A stretch of 64,000 nt of DNA from Castanea sativa (lineage: Eukaryota; Streptophyta; Magnoliopsida; Fagales; Fagaceae). Numbering within the stretch: position 1 is the stretch's first letter; every line of letters begins with the position of its first letter. The position numbers and the translations under genes were made by a program. This document shows, one piece after another, positions 35,793-46,729 of this stretch. Location: NCBI RefSeq assembly GCF_040712315.1, contig NC_134020.1, forward strand, positions 46,361,751 through 46,425,750, in the 5' to 3' direction. The notes under the pieces were generated by a model that had not been told where the DNA came from, did no database searches, and saw only the letters and a program-made list of their open reading frames with translations.

Positions 35793-36300
35793 GATAAGAT
35801 TCTGCCTAGACGAATGTCAGCCACTAACGAAACCAAATGACAAAATTCCTTTATTGGATGTAAGTCAAATAAAAATTGGCTAGATGATAAGATTCCGCCT
35901 AGGCAAATGTAAGTCATTGATGAAGCCATATGACAATTCCTTCATTGGATGTAAGTCAAATAAAAAATTGGTTGTGATAAGATTCCGCCTAGACAGATGT
36001 AAGTCACTGACGAAGCCAAATGACAAAATTCCTTGATTGGATGTAAGTCAAATAAAAAATTGTCTAAGTGATAAGATTCCGCCTAGATGGATGTAAATCA
36101 CTGACGAAGCCAGATGACAATTCCTTGATTGGATGTAAATCAAATAAAAAACTTAGTCAAGTGATAAGATTCCACCTAGACAGATGTAAGTCACTGATGA
36201 AGCCAATGACAACTCCTTGACTAGATATAAGTCACCTAAAAAAAATTGACCAAGTGATAAGATTCCGCCTAGACAGATGTAAATCACTAACGCAAATCAT
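35793..36300 (+). repeat. 93-bp tandem array downstream of pol
   Basis: Six units start GATAAGATTCYRCCTAG at 35793, 35886, 35976, 36070, 36163 and 36256. Each contains ATGTAAGTCAC, GAAGCC and TTGGATGTAAGTCAAATAAAAA-like blocks in turn. The spacing is 90-94 bp. It sits between pol and the antisense gene, where Tat elements often carry tandem repeats. Confidence 0.9.
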
Positions 36301-37532
36301 CTAAAACCGACTAAGTACCCACGGATGGCGATAAACAAAGATCCTGGCAGAAGCACGAGTCACAGGCAGGCCAAAAAATATTAAACATGACAAACCAACA
36401 AATGTATGAAGATAAAACAATAGCATACATATATCTTGTCTGTGAATAGGAATTAAAAAGCCCAAAAACACCGGGCAAGAAGAAATGTTCTGGAATTTGA
36501 ATAAAAAGCCCAAAAACATACTGGGCACCCAAAAAGAAAAAGAAGAAGAAAAAAAAACAGGTATATTTGCACTAGATAAATTCAAGCATCAACCTCATCA
36601 CCACCAGCTTGAGCAGGCTCTAGAACACTTCCCTCGGGAGCAACAGCAACAGACTGAGAAGCCTTGTCCACCACCATCTCCTTATTCACCACCTCCAAGT
36701 CTAGGCTTTCCAGGTCCACACTAGCAGGGTGCTTGAGGAGGTATTGCCACAGGAGCTCGAAGCCTTTGTAATACCAGCTAAAGAGTATAGTATTGTACTC
36801 GTCAGTCTGCTGTAAGGCATCAACAAACTTGGCTGCAATGGTCTTTGTCACAACTCAAACCCGATACCTAGATTTGTGACCATGACCGACGTGTTAATAT
36901 CAACCTTATGCCTGGTATTAACATGAACCAACTAAAACTTTTACAAAAGCTTCCCTCTTTCTTTTCATTCTTGTTCCTTTACTTCTTGATATAACTTATC
37001 GCTTGATATTCAGAGCATTTACACTGTACTCAAAGAATAACATAATCCACCAGTTATTCAAATTTTAAATTTCACATAATGCATCTCTTAATACTTAAGG
37101 TACACAACTTTCATTAGATCCTAAAATACACAATACTGTAAAACCAAATATCAAATGGCTAGTTTGGGATTTATACTTTTAAAACAAAAACCAACTCCTT
37201 TCAAAACTCGACTAAGGCTCCCTCTGCTCCAAAATAAAACTTATTACTGAAAGAGTGAAAGGGGTGAGCTACACAGCTCAGTAAGGGTAAGATACATAAG
37301 AATTTAATAAGAATGCATATAAGTAAATTCATTTCATTTTATAAATGTTCAGATAGGAGAACATCTTTTCATGCATAGTATTTTATACTATTTATAATAA
37401 TAACTTATACGCTCTTCATAGGAAAATAATTGTTCTCCTTCTTCTTATCAAAATAATATTACCAAAACCTTTCAAATTGAATTTCTTTCATTTCTTACAA
37501 AGTCACCAAATATAATATTGATTGTTTAAAAT

Positions 37533-37565
<33 letters not shown>

Positions 37566-37637
37566 TTATATATTCTCATTATAAAATAATCATTTCCTCT
37601 CAATCTCTCGCTTTACCCCCCCTAAACGAGAGACCCT

Positions 37638-38478
37638 TTAGGGGAAATTACACTTTACCCCAAATTGAAAAACTGAACTCAGTCTCTCCCTCAGTTTTAG
37701 TTTGTGTGTAGCAAGTATTTTGTGTTTTCTCAAGTTCAGTTTCAGATCTTTCTTTCTCCTCTGTTTCTTTTTCTTATTTCATTTTAATTTTTGAGTGCTT
37801 CATAAAGGTCCAAGTTTGATTCCTTAAACCATGTTCTTATTACAAAGGTTAGGGGTTAAGAAGATAATGTATTGATGTTAAGCAGAAATTGAATTTGGAT
37901 TTTACAGATTTTCAAACATTACTGGAACTCATGGCTACATATATAAAAGAATGCCAATTGTATTCGTATATCAAAGGAGAGCATGCTATCAATCAATATA
38001 TGTACCCAATATAAATTAGTCTTTCACCATCGTAGAAAATCAATAGATGTATTAACCCAATATAAAGGAGAGCTTGTGCTTTTTTAAAACAAATTAAAAT
38101 GAAATAAGAAAAGAAACAAAGGAGAGCTTGTGCTTTTTTAAAACAAATTAAAATGAAATAAGAAAAGAAACAAAGGAGAAAGATAGGACTGGAACTGAAT
38201 GAGAGAGGGAATGCCGAGAACTGAGACTGAGTGGGAGAGTTGTGTTGTTTTAAGAGATTCAAACGGGGTAATTTGGTCTTTTAATTATATGCCACCTTTG
38301 TAGATGTCACATGACTTGCACATGAGTTTAAATTCCATCCAAATTAGCAGCCAACTTAACAGTGGGGTGCAAAGTGTGCAACTGGTAATAGTTTAGGGGG
38401 TAAGTGTGCATCCGCATAATTTAGGGTGCTAAGTGTAACATGAGGTATAATTTAGGGGGGTAAAGTGTAATTTTCCCT
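37638..38478. mobile_element. TIR element nested inside the solo LTR
   Basis: The ends GGGGAAATTACACTTTACCC and GGGGTAAAGTGTAATTTTCC are inverted copies. Inner arms are also mirrored (TCTGTTTCTTTTTCTTATTT against AAATAAGAAAAGAAACA). A 58-bp direct duplication (AAAGGAGAGCTTGTGCTTTT) starts near 38063 and 38118. The ends resemble those of the element at 14843, so the two may be one family. No transposase. Confidence 0.7.
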
Positions 38479-40211
38479 GCGCTTTGAGATTAGGGCAATA
38501 ATGCATGCATAAACATAAAATCTTTTAAGCATGATCATGCAACCATATACACTCATATGGCAACATACAACACGTTGAACAAGACAACAATATGAAAAAG
38601 CGGTAGAATGGTTTAGAACCCCTCCTTTGAGTACTAAACCTTGAACCAAGTTACACAAAATTAATCTATGATCCAGACATACCAAAAGATAAGCATATTA
38701 AATTATAGCTCAAAACATTCTCCCTAACTTTAAAATTAAATCCTCAAAGACAGAGTTATCATTTACTGTTTACTGCTCATTTAAGTAACATATGCCTCAT
38801 TTGTAAAATACGAATGGGATATCTAAACACATTCAATCCTCATGCAATTTTACAAAGACACTTCTCTGGATGTCTAGTAGTTACTATATCAATTTCAAAG
38901 TCAAAGAATAGAGTCATGATTTATTAAAAATCATAAAAGACAACATGCTCAAATTTGTCCTGGTAGAATTTTATGCAACTTAGAAATTAAATCATTATTT
39001 TTATATTAACCCAAATGTTGTGAAACCACTTCCATTACAACCATATGTGTCTTAGAATTAATAAGAAATATCCCTAGCATCCAAATTCACTGTATACAAT
39101 TTAATACATAATTTACCATGTGTAAACACAGAATCTAACACAGTGACAGCTTTGCAACATTTTCTTGTAAATTCACAAAAAATTATCAAACGATAATATT
39201 CTCATATGAAATTTAATACACACATACTAGATATATCATATAATAATCTCCAATAAACCTTTTACCCATAGCTATCCTAGAAAAATACAGGATTTATAAT
39301 GACCAAACAGGTTAGCCAATGAGTACAACTCTTAACAAGTTCATGAACTAACTCTCAACAAGCTTCAATTACTGAATCAACAACACATTCAGCACCTCAA
39401 AAAGCAATTCCATAAAGTTTATCTAGCTATTTTACTCCTTTTAACACTTACCTATAACAGATTTTATCTTAGTCTATCATCTAGGAGCACATGCAAGCAT
39501 AACAATAATTCAATTCATATTTGGGCAATCAACAATCTCTAGAATCCAACACACCCATATACAAAATCATATAACCATTACTCAAGTTTAAAAAGGACAA
39601 AAGACTAAAAGAATTAGATTTTCCCCTTACCCTAAGCATGGTTCTTGGAATGATAGAGCTAGAGTCACTCTAGCTTTAAATTGAGAACAAAAGCTTGAGA
39701 AGAATTGAAAGAAATTTTTTTCCTTGCTGCTGGACCCGTAGGTGTGAGAGGGAGAGAAGAGTTGAGAGCTTTTCTTTCTTTTGGTGTTGGACTCATGGGT
39801 ATGAAAGAGGGAGAGAGCTTCTTGAGTCTTCTAGTTGCTTTTAGAAAGTCAAAGAAAGGATGAGGTGTTGCCGTGTAAGAACAAGGGAAGAAGAAAGAGA
39901 TAAGAACAAGGACAAGAGAATAGGGAAAGAAGAATAAGGGCTGAACCTTCTGGTGCAGCCAAAGAAGTCAAGGGAAATTAGTTTGGTGGGACACGTATTT
40001 GCTAAGGAAAAAGTGAGTTGATGACTCACCTTTTGCAACTTTTTTTTTTTAATTTCACTTTCCACCCCCCCTCACAAGCTTATATTCTATTAAGGCCAAA
40101 ACTATAAAATAACTTTGCATATTTAACCCTTACCTTAAACACTTAATTAAACACCAACAACTATATATCTAATAACTTAACCACTTAATATAGCTTTGTA
40201 CATACTTATGC

Positions 40212-40214
<3 letters not shown>

Positions 40215-40249
<35 letters not shown>
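40215..40249. repeat. (GT)n microsatellite
   Basis: Uninterrupted GT dinucleotide run near the right end of the nested LTR. Confidence 0.95.
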
Positions 40250-40250
<1 letters not shown>

Positions 40251-42739
40251 TCATAATACTATTAGCCATTCAATTACTTATAATTTTTACAATTTTTATT
40301 CAATGGAATTATAAAATAATATTTTATTAATTATAGAAAGAAAGTGGCTTAAAATAATAATTAACCACTCAAACACATAGTTTAACTATAAAGTTGGATC
40401 AAGGTGTTACAATCTTCACTCTCTCCTTTACAGCTTGGAGTTGTTCGTCCTTCTCCAGGGTCAGCTGCCTCTCAGCCCTCAAGTCGTCTGACAAGACCTT
40501 CGCCTTTTCCTTGAAAGTGTTGGCCTCGTCCATAGCCGAGATAAGCTCCTTCCTTAGCTTCGAGTTCTCTGCCTCCAAACCCTGCACCTTGGACCCTGTA
40601 GAGGCGGCCTTTGCATCCTGGCTCAAGTACCCCGAGGTAATGTGAATGGTTTCCCCCAAAACCTGAAAAGAAGATCCAACTTTCAGAATCATGCAGAAGA
40701 AGAGAAAGGGAAAGGGAAATTGTACAAGTATATTACCTGGACGAGTTTGTGGATGTGACGACCCACGATCTCGTTGGAGGGCATGCCAAAAAAGACCTTC
40801 AGTTCTTCAATGGTGAAGGCATCCTATGCCATCAACAATGCAAGGCCAGTGTCGTCCCAAATGCTGGATGACTGTGAGTCAACCTTCTCTTTCCCCTTAT
40901 CTGCCACTCGTGGCTTCTTAGTTTGTGGGGTGATCTCTTCCACCAAGGTGGCCAGGGAAGCGGTCCTGGTCGCTTTAGGGACGAAGGTGTCCAGGGTGAT
41001 GGGAGTCCCCTTCTCCAAGACACGCACCTCCCTTTTCCCGAGGTTGAAAAAAGGCTCAATCTTCTTAGCCCTCATCTTGGCATACATCGACTGATTGAAT
41101 TTTGTCGTCATCTCTGCAAAAAATAATCCCCTATAAAAAATAATAATAATAGAAGAGAGAAAACCCAAGGCAATAACTAGCCATAATGAACACTCACTCT
41201 TCTTCTCCTCGATTTCAATGGCACGTAAGACGAAGAGAGAATGCTCTGGACCCAAGCAGTGAAAAGCCAAAGTCCTCAGATCGACGAAGTCGTCAAAGTC
41301 GTCAATCGTTTTGGCGTAGGCAGTAGTCGCTTCTACGCGCCTCTTGTACATGCGCTTGAGCTTTGGATGCTTCTTAACTGCACAGGCACAACGTACAGAG
41401 AAATCATTAAAAAAAAAAAAAAAAAAGGAAAAGAAGGGGGCAAAAAGGACTTGCAGGAGGACGACGCACCTAAACTCGGGGCTCTCCAACGACAAAGCAA
41501 GCTAGGAATATCACCCCAGAGTTCATCAAAAGGAGTCTCTCATCCATCCCCAGACACAAAGAAGAACCTCAATTTCCAGTATCGAAAGGATGATGGCAAA
41601 TCGGTGACGATCCTAGCCTTCCTAACCCAGGGCACAAGTTCGTAGTACCCATACTCCTTTGACTCCTTCAAACGATACAAATAAGTCAACTCGTCCACCC
41701 TAATCATGTCCCCTTCAGTGACGGCCATCCATATCTCCATACAACTTATTACAATCCTCCACGAGTTTGGCATAAGTTGCCCAAAAGCAATGTTAAAGTG
41801 ATTTAGAAGCTCCATGATGAAGAGGTGGACGGGGAACCTAAGGCCACTCAAGAAAGCGGCCTTATAGAAACACACTTCCTCGAGCAAAAAATGGCAAGCT
41901 CGTTCCTCTTCATGAGGAAGACGAACCCTAACCCTCTAGGGGAATTGGAACCTCTCCCTAAACCTGGAAAGGGTCTCAGCCTCCAAGCCACACTCCTTCT
42001 CAAAGGTATGAAAAGCCCTAACCTCTCTTAGGACCGAAGCCGTAGTATCTTCCTCCACCTCAACGGGGGTTGTTGCTAGACGGCAATCCCATTTCTAATT
42101 CACTAGATCTAACCTCCGATATTGTCCTCCGTTCACCCACTACTACACTTAAGCCATGGCCCCCAAACACAAAATCCTCAACTAAAGGGCAGAAAGAATG
42201 AGAAACTCCTAGAGAAGCCCCTAAACGTGCAAAAAGAAATGAAATAGAGGGACAAAGTATCCTAACCTCAGAGCCACCAACTATGGAACCTAAAAACAAA
42301 AAAAGGGAGCAGAATTCCAAAAACCCAAAGCAGAAAAAACCCAGTAAACCTTGCAAACAACCTTTGCAACAAAGAATAAAGAAGGGGGGAAGAAACCATA
42401 CCTCAAAGAAACGATCCTAGAAAGGAAAGATGCAGAAAAAAGAGCTCGGAGAAGAAGAGACACAAAGCAACAATGGCACAAAAGAGAGAAAGTGGAGAAG
42501 AAAGAGAAAAGAAAAGGAGTTAAAAGAGTTGGGCACGAAAAACTGAAAACCAGCGAGAAACCCAAAGGGCACACGAGTGATGCATTAAAACCACCAATCA
42601 GAACGTGCCACACTGCCACGACGTGTACAGCGCCGCCACTACGCATTGAATGCGGAATAGAACCCCAAGAGTCATGTCTGGACAAGAAACCTTTCATCTT
42701 CTGATGGTCGTCATGAAACATAAGGACGACCACAGAACC

Positions 42740-42755
42740 TGGGGGGGGGGGAAAC
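42740..42755 (+). other. Polypurine tract of the Gypsy element
   Basis: A G-run followed by GAAAC directly precedes the 3' LTR. This is the normal position of the plus-strand priming site. Confidence 0.7.
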
Positions 42756-43240
42756 TAATAGGCCCAACGAACCTCCTTGCCCAGACGAACCCATGAAGCA
42801 CCTTCGTCCACCCCTCCACCTCGTGGACGAAGGAAGGCAAGCCATTAATAGAGGATTCAATACCTTGGACAATTACAAACTAGCTGTCAGACCATTGGAA
42901 GCTCATCAAAACTCACATTAATGAGCCCAAAGGCTTTACAAAAGAAAACTAAAGCTACAATAAAGGCCACTACAGCTAGAAGCAATAGAGCCATATATAA
43001 ACATCCCTCAGAACCAGACAAGGTACATTCTTAGATACAGATACGCCGTAGCTCTGCAATTTCTAGTTTCCATACTTTCTTTTAGCTTCAACATGCTAAT
43101 TTTATCATCAGAGACTCCGTGGCCGGCACTACACCATTGGCCACCAAAAGAGGATCCCTTCCGCGATATTGCAGGTATAGATAACGAGGTTGCTAATATG
43201 TCTGAACGAACCTACTCGACTGACGATCACAACATCATCA
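42756..43240 (+). repeat. 3' LTR of Tat-lineage Gypsy element
   Basis: 485 bp, the same length as the 5' LTR. It begins TAATAGGCCC where the 5' copy has TGATAGGCCC, and ends ATCACAACATCATCA. The divergence from the 5' LTR implies an old insertion. The right flank TGTAT pairs with AGTAT on the left side of the element. Confidence 0.9.
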
Positions 43241-43343
43241 TGTATAATCCCCATTTAACACACCAAGGTGGTGTTTGCAAACTTATCTTTTAGCTCTCTT
43301 CATACTTTGATAACATTGGTCTCTAGTTAGTGGACTATGCTAA

Positions 43344-43346
<3 letters not shown>

Positions 43347-43403
<57 letters not shown>
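43347..43403. repeat. (TA)n microsatellite
   Basis: A long uninterrupted TA run about 100 bp beyond the 3' LTR. Confidence 0.95.
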
Positions 43404-43408
<5 letters not shown>

Positions 43409-43845
43409 AATTTTTAATATACCGGATTAGGGTTTCTTAGTTCGTGAATGTAGACACACAACTCAAATCACATAATTTCAGTGTTGATCTTTCTCTATTT
43501 TCTCTTTACTTTTCACTAATATTGCTAAGTAACCAACATTCACAACATTCCCTCAAAAAAAATATGAGCCAGTGAAAAAAAATATAACAGGCTACGCAAT
43601 TGAAGATCTAACAGCCAGTGCAAACAAGATTTAACTGCATAACCAAAATTTTTATTAAAATTAAAAAGATGAAATACATTAAAAGGCCTAGATAATAGCC
43701 GGACAGATCAATAAGATCGTCTCACACTAGCACTTTTGCAAGTAACTTGTACCTAAAATCTAGCACTTCTGATAGATAGACAGTGACACCACAAAAAGTG
43801 TCACTATAATTCCACTATTACTTGAACCTCAAGCAACATTAATTC

Positions 43846-44319
43846 TTATGCAGGCTGATCCAGATGATGAACAGCTCTCAACAGTCTATCAAACACAGAT
43901 GTTATTGCCCTAATGACATGTCTGTTGATGAAGTTTAGACAAGTATGCACCGGAAGCTTGAACTCATCCCAAACACGGTACAAAATGCACTTACTACCGG
44001 CCGCGAAGCTTGAGACTGGTGGTGAAGGCTGCAAATAAGCCCAGGCAGCCTTCTTAACAATGAAATTACTTATTGGAATCTCATGAGCAGATTGCATGCC
44101 AAAACGTCTTGATAACATACTTTTTCGCCTTCTGATCTCCGATGATGGAGGCAACAATTCTTTCAGCGATGTATATGATGGCAAATTTGAAGAGTTTGCA
44201 AGCTCTGAATTGTTGGCAGCTGCAAAGGCTGTCTCCTCCCGGACTGTCCTTGGAAAGCTTTTGCTTTGAAGCCGTTTTATGGGAGTAAACTTTCCGGATT
44301 GAGTAGTGAGAGAATCCAT
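43846..44319 (-). CDS. Plant protein of unknown function, 157 residues
   Basis: A single-exon frame with a plausible start (ATG at 44317-44319) and stop. It has a basic, serine-rich N-terminus (residues 1-75), the segment SYTSLKELLPPSSEIRRRKS (about 48-67), IPISNFIVKKAAWAYLQP (about 81-98), and a C-terminal part with hydrophobic helix-like stretches (VHTCLNFINRHVIRAITSVF). No catalytic motif, signal peptide or clear membrane segment is seen. The KKAAWAYLQP style resembles small plant-specific proteins I cannot name. Codon use and lack of repeats support a real gene. It lies 600 bp from the retroelement's 3' LTR. Confidence 0.75.
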   Translation of the reverse strand: MDSLTTQSGKFTPIKRLQSKSFPRTVREETAFAAANNSELANSSNLPSYTSLKELLPPSSEIRRRKSMLSRRFGMQSAHEIPISNFIVKKAAWAYLQPSPPVSSFAAGSKCILYRVWDEFKLPVHTCLNFINRHVIRAITSVFDRLLRAVHHLDQPA

Positions 44320-46729
44320 GGCATTTTTGGTTTGATGTATGAGTGGGAAGAGACTAATGGGGTTGTTTTTGTTTTTATTGTTTTGAAAGGGAAAATTTTG
44401 AAAGGGCTTTTGAAATCTGAAATACTTCGTTGTGGATAGAGTATCAACTATTAAGGAGTTTAAATTTCGGCTACTTTAAAAGTTTTGCTCAAAAAGATAA
44501 ACAAGAAGAATAGATAACTTAGATTGGGTTTACATTGTTGAGAATGGAGTTGTTTCACGTCATTTAGAATTTGATTGGATTAGGAACAACCTCTTTCACT
44601 TTTTCGGAATTCTAGATTGGGGAAAACTTGTTACACACTTGTGTGGACACTTGTGTGGAGTGTGTGCATCCACACAACTGTGTAATACACATGGCACTTC
44701 TACATTTTTTGTTTGAGGGGGTGCCACTTCTACATTTAATCTTCTAAATTTAACGTTAAAATTCCCAAGCTTGATTTTTGTTGGCTTGATTATTAGAATT
44801 TCCCTTTTTTCCCATTTATTTTACATTCCTAGTTCTGACCTATGTTGCCTAATTAATTGGTGATTATTAGATTTTTTTTTTTTTTTTTTTTTGGTGTAGG
44901 AGCCAAAATAAAAGGTTTAAATATTCTTTCTGTCTTTAAAGTTGGCATGAATTTTGCTTTTTGTCCTTAAATTTTGAAAAATTTATGTCATCCATGATTT
45001 TTTCAAAGAAAATTTTCTAATAGTTTAGGGACAAAAATATAGACAATAAAAAGAACTTGTTATTATAATTTGAGAATGAAAAATGAACTTTTTAAATTGA
45101 AATATGATAACAGTAACACATTTTCTATAATTTTGGGATTAAAAATAAACTTTTTAAAGTTTAGAAATGAAAAATGAAATTTATGAAAGTTTAAGAACAA
45201 AAAAAAGGCTAAAAAAAGCATGGTTAAAAATATTTTCATCCCTAAATTTGCATGAAATTCCAAAGCTTAAAAAATAAAAAATTTGTCCCTAAATTCTTAA
45301 AAATGTTCACTTTATATACTCTATCTGCTCCCATTAATTTTTATTTAATGTATGTAAAAGAAAGTTTAAGTGGTAATATTTTTAACATTAAAAAATTTAA
45401 CATGAACCATTACATTAAAAGAAAAAAGAAAAAAAATAGACATACAAATTGGGACACATGGCAAGAAACTATTAATCACACAAAAAATTAGAAAGGATAA
45501 AAAAATTGACAAAAAAAATCCCCAAATCAAGTGGTTCAAGGGGATACCAAAAATCCAATTCCCTTTAGTCATGGTTCTCATGCTCATCCTGTGACCTTTA
45601 CTATCATCAAGGTAATCTATATCGACCTAGTATATGCTAACATAGGACTTAACACACATTCACACACTCCACTAATTCAGTTTAATATTCATTCCATATG
45701 AGCCATCACATTATATTTTCTAGAAAACTTAAAGTAGAGCTCTAAAGCCTTCAATATCCACTATTCTATCAAAGATGATATCAAATAAGTGAATTTCATT
45801 TCCTAGTAATAGGGTTGCTTTGAATGAAAAAAAAAATTAATATTACATCAAAGTTGATGGCTAAATGCATAGACAAATTAATGGTTGGCTAGCGGTGGTC
45901 TTCATAAAGAGAGAGGAGAGATCTATAAGTCAACAAATGTTAAGCAAGATTCCTAGACTAGAGGTATGAAAATGAGCCACAATGATGATAAAGAGAGATC
46001 AATCCTCGCTAGAATCAGACAAAGAAAAAAAAATGAGAAGAGTGAAAGAAGTGAGAAAGTGAGAATCATAAAAAGAGAATGGTTTTTTTTAAAAGGTAGA
46101 TTGGATAAGAAATATGTGGAATTTTTTTTTTTTTTTTTTTTTTTTGAGAAACGAAAAATGTGGAATTTAAACCACAGACATGAGATATAACATGTCAAGT
46201 CCGGGTTGTTCCATTTTTTCACTGCCCTAAAAATTCTTAATAAATAATAGTAATATTTAATTTAATCCTTCGGCTTTGAACAGGATTAACGGATCCGGAC
46301 CAGGACCAGGACCAGGCCCAGGCCCATTTCGGTAAGTATACTCATGTCCAAGCTGAGGCCATGACCATAGCTTTCCTGAGGGGGTCGGAAGGCCCACCGA
46401 AAAGACCAAAATACCCCTTTACTGCTCTCGAAGCCCACTTCAGTCACTATTTTTTAGAATTGAATTGAAAATAGCGGAACATTGTGGGGGCAGTAAAGTA
46501 ATAAAGAACTAATTTCTTTGTTGTTTGTCTTATCATTATGTCATCATCTTATTATATGGACTATCGACCTTTGCTTTCATTGTTGCTTGGTTCTGACACG
46601 TATAAATTTCTCTCTCTCAGAAATTTTGTAAGATATTCATTCTTTCTTTCTGAACTCATAGGAATGTTTGAATAGATTGAAAATACAAAACCAAAAAAAA
46701 AAAAAAAAAAAACCTTTGGTTGGCTAAGA
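44320..46729. other. Intergenic DNA with AT-rich repeats
   Basis: Short frames on both strands come from AT-rich sequence at 44880-45500. T-runs lie at 44870-44892 and 46120-46145. A CCAGGA/CCAGGC hexamer run lies at 46299-46324. The leader of the DUF1279 gene begins somewhere before 46729 and holds an A-run near 46691-46711. Confidence 0.45.

Larger units (their letters stand above)
36846..40411. mobile_element. Probable solo LTR inserted in the antisense gene
   Basis: A 3566-bp insert that starts TGTCACAACTCAAACCC and ends AAGGTGTTACA. Its short inverted ends are TGT...ACA. The flanks GTCTT (36841-36845) and ATCTT (40412-40416) are a 5-bp duplication with one mismatch. The protein reading of the host antisense gene resumes across it. 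No gag or pol lies inside. The size and ends recall long LTRs of Del/Tekay chromoviruses, which is an inference. It contains a further TIR element, CA/TA and GT microsatellites, and no gene. Confidence 0.7.
36582..42078 (-). pseudogene. Antisense gene (aORF-type) of the Tat element, interrupted
   Basis: An extra gene on the strand opposite to pol, lying between pol and the 3' LTR, as known for Tat elements. Blocks in coding order: about 42078-41440 (LEEVCFYKAAFLSGLRFPVH, then LPSSFRYWKLRFFFVSGDG), 41385-40738 (LRTLAFHCLGPEHSLFVLRA, EMTTKFNQSMYAKMRAKK), 40692-40412 (heptad-rich coiled coil, LRAERQLTLEKDEQL) and 36840-36582 (FSWYYKGFELLWQYLLKHP). The stretch 36846-40411 is a later insertion inside the coiled-coil region. 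In-frame stops occur in the first block. Similar proteins turn up in plant annotations as uncharacterised or transposon-like proteins. Its role in the element is unknown. Confidence 0.75.

Noticed and set aside
42290..42733. A 147-codon minus-strand frame
   Set aside because: It is T/C-rich, phenylalanine- and serine-rich, and better explained as the leader region of the antisense element gene.
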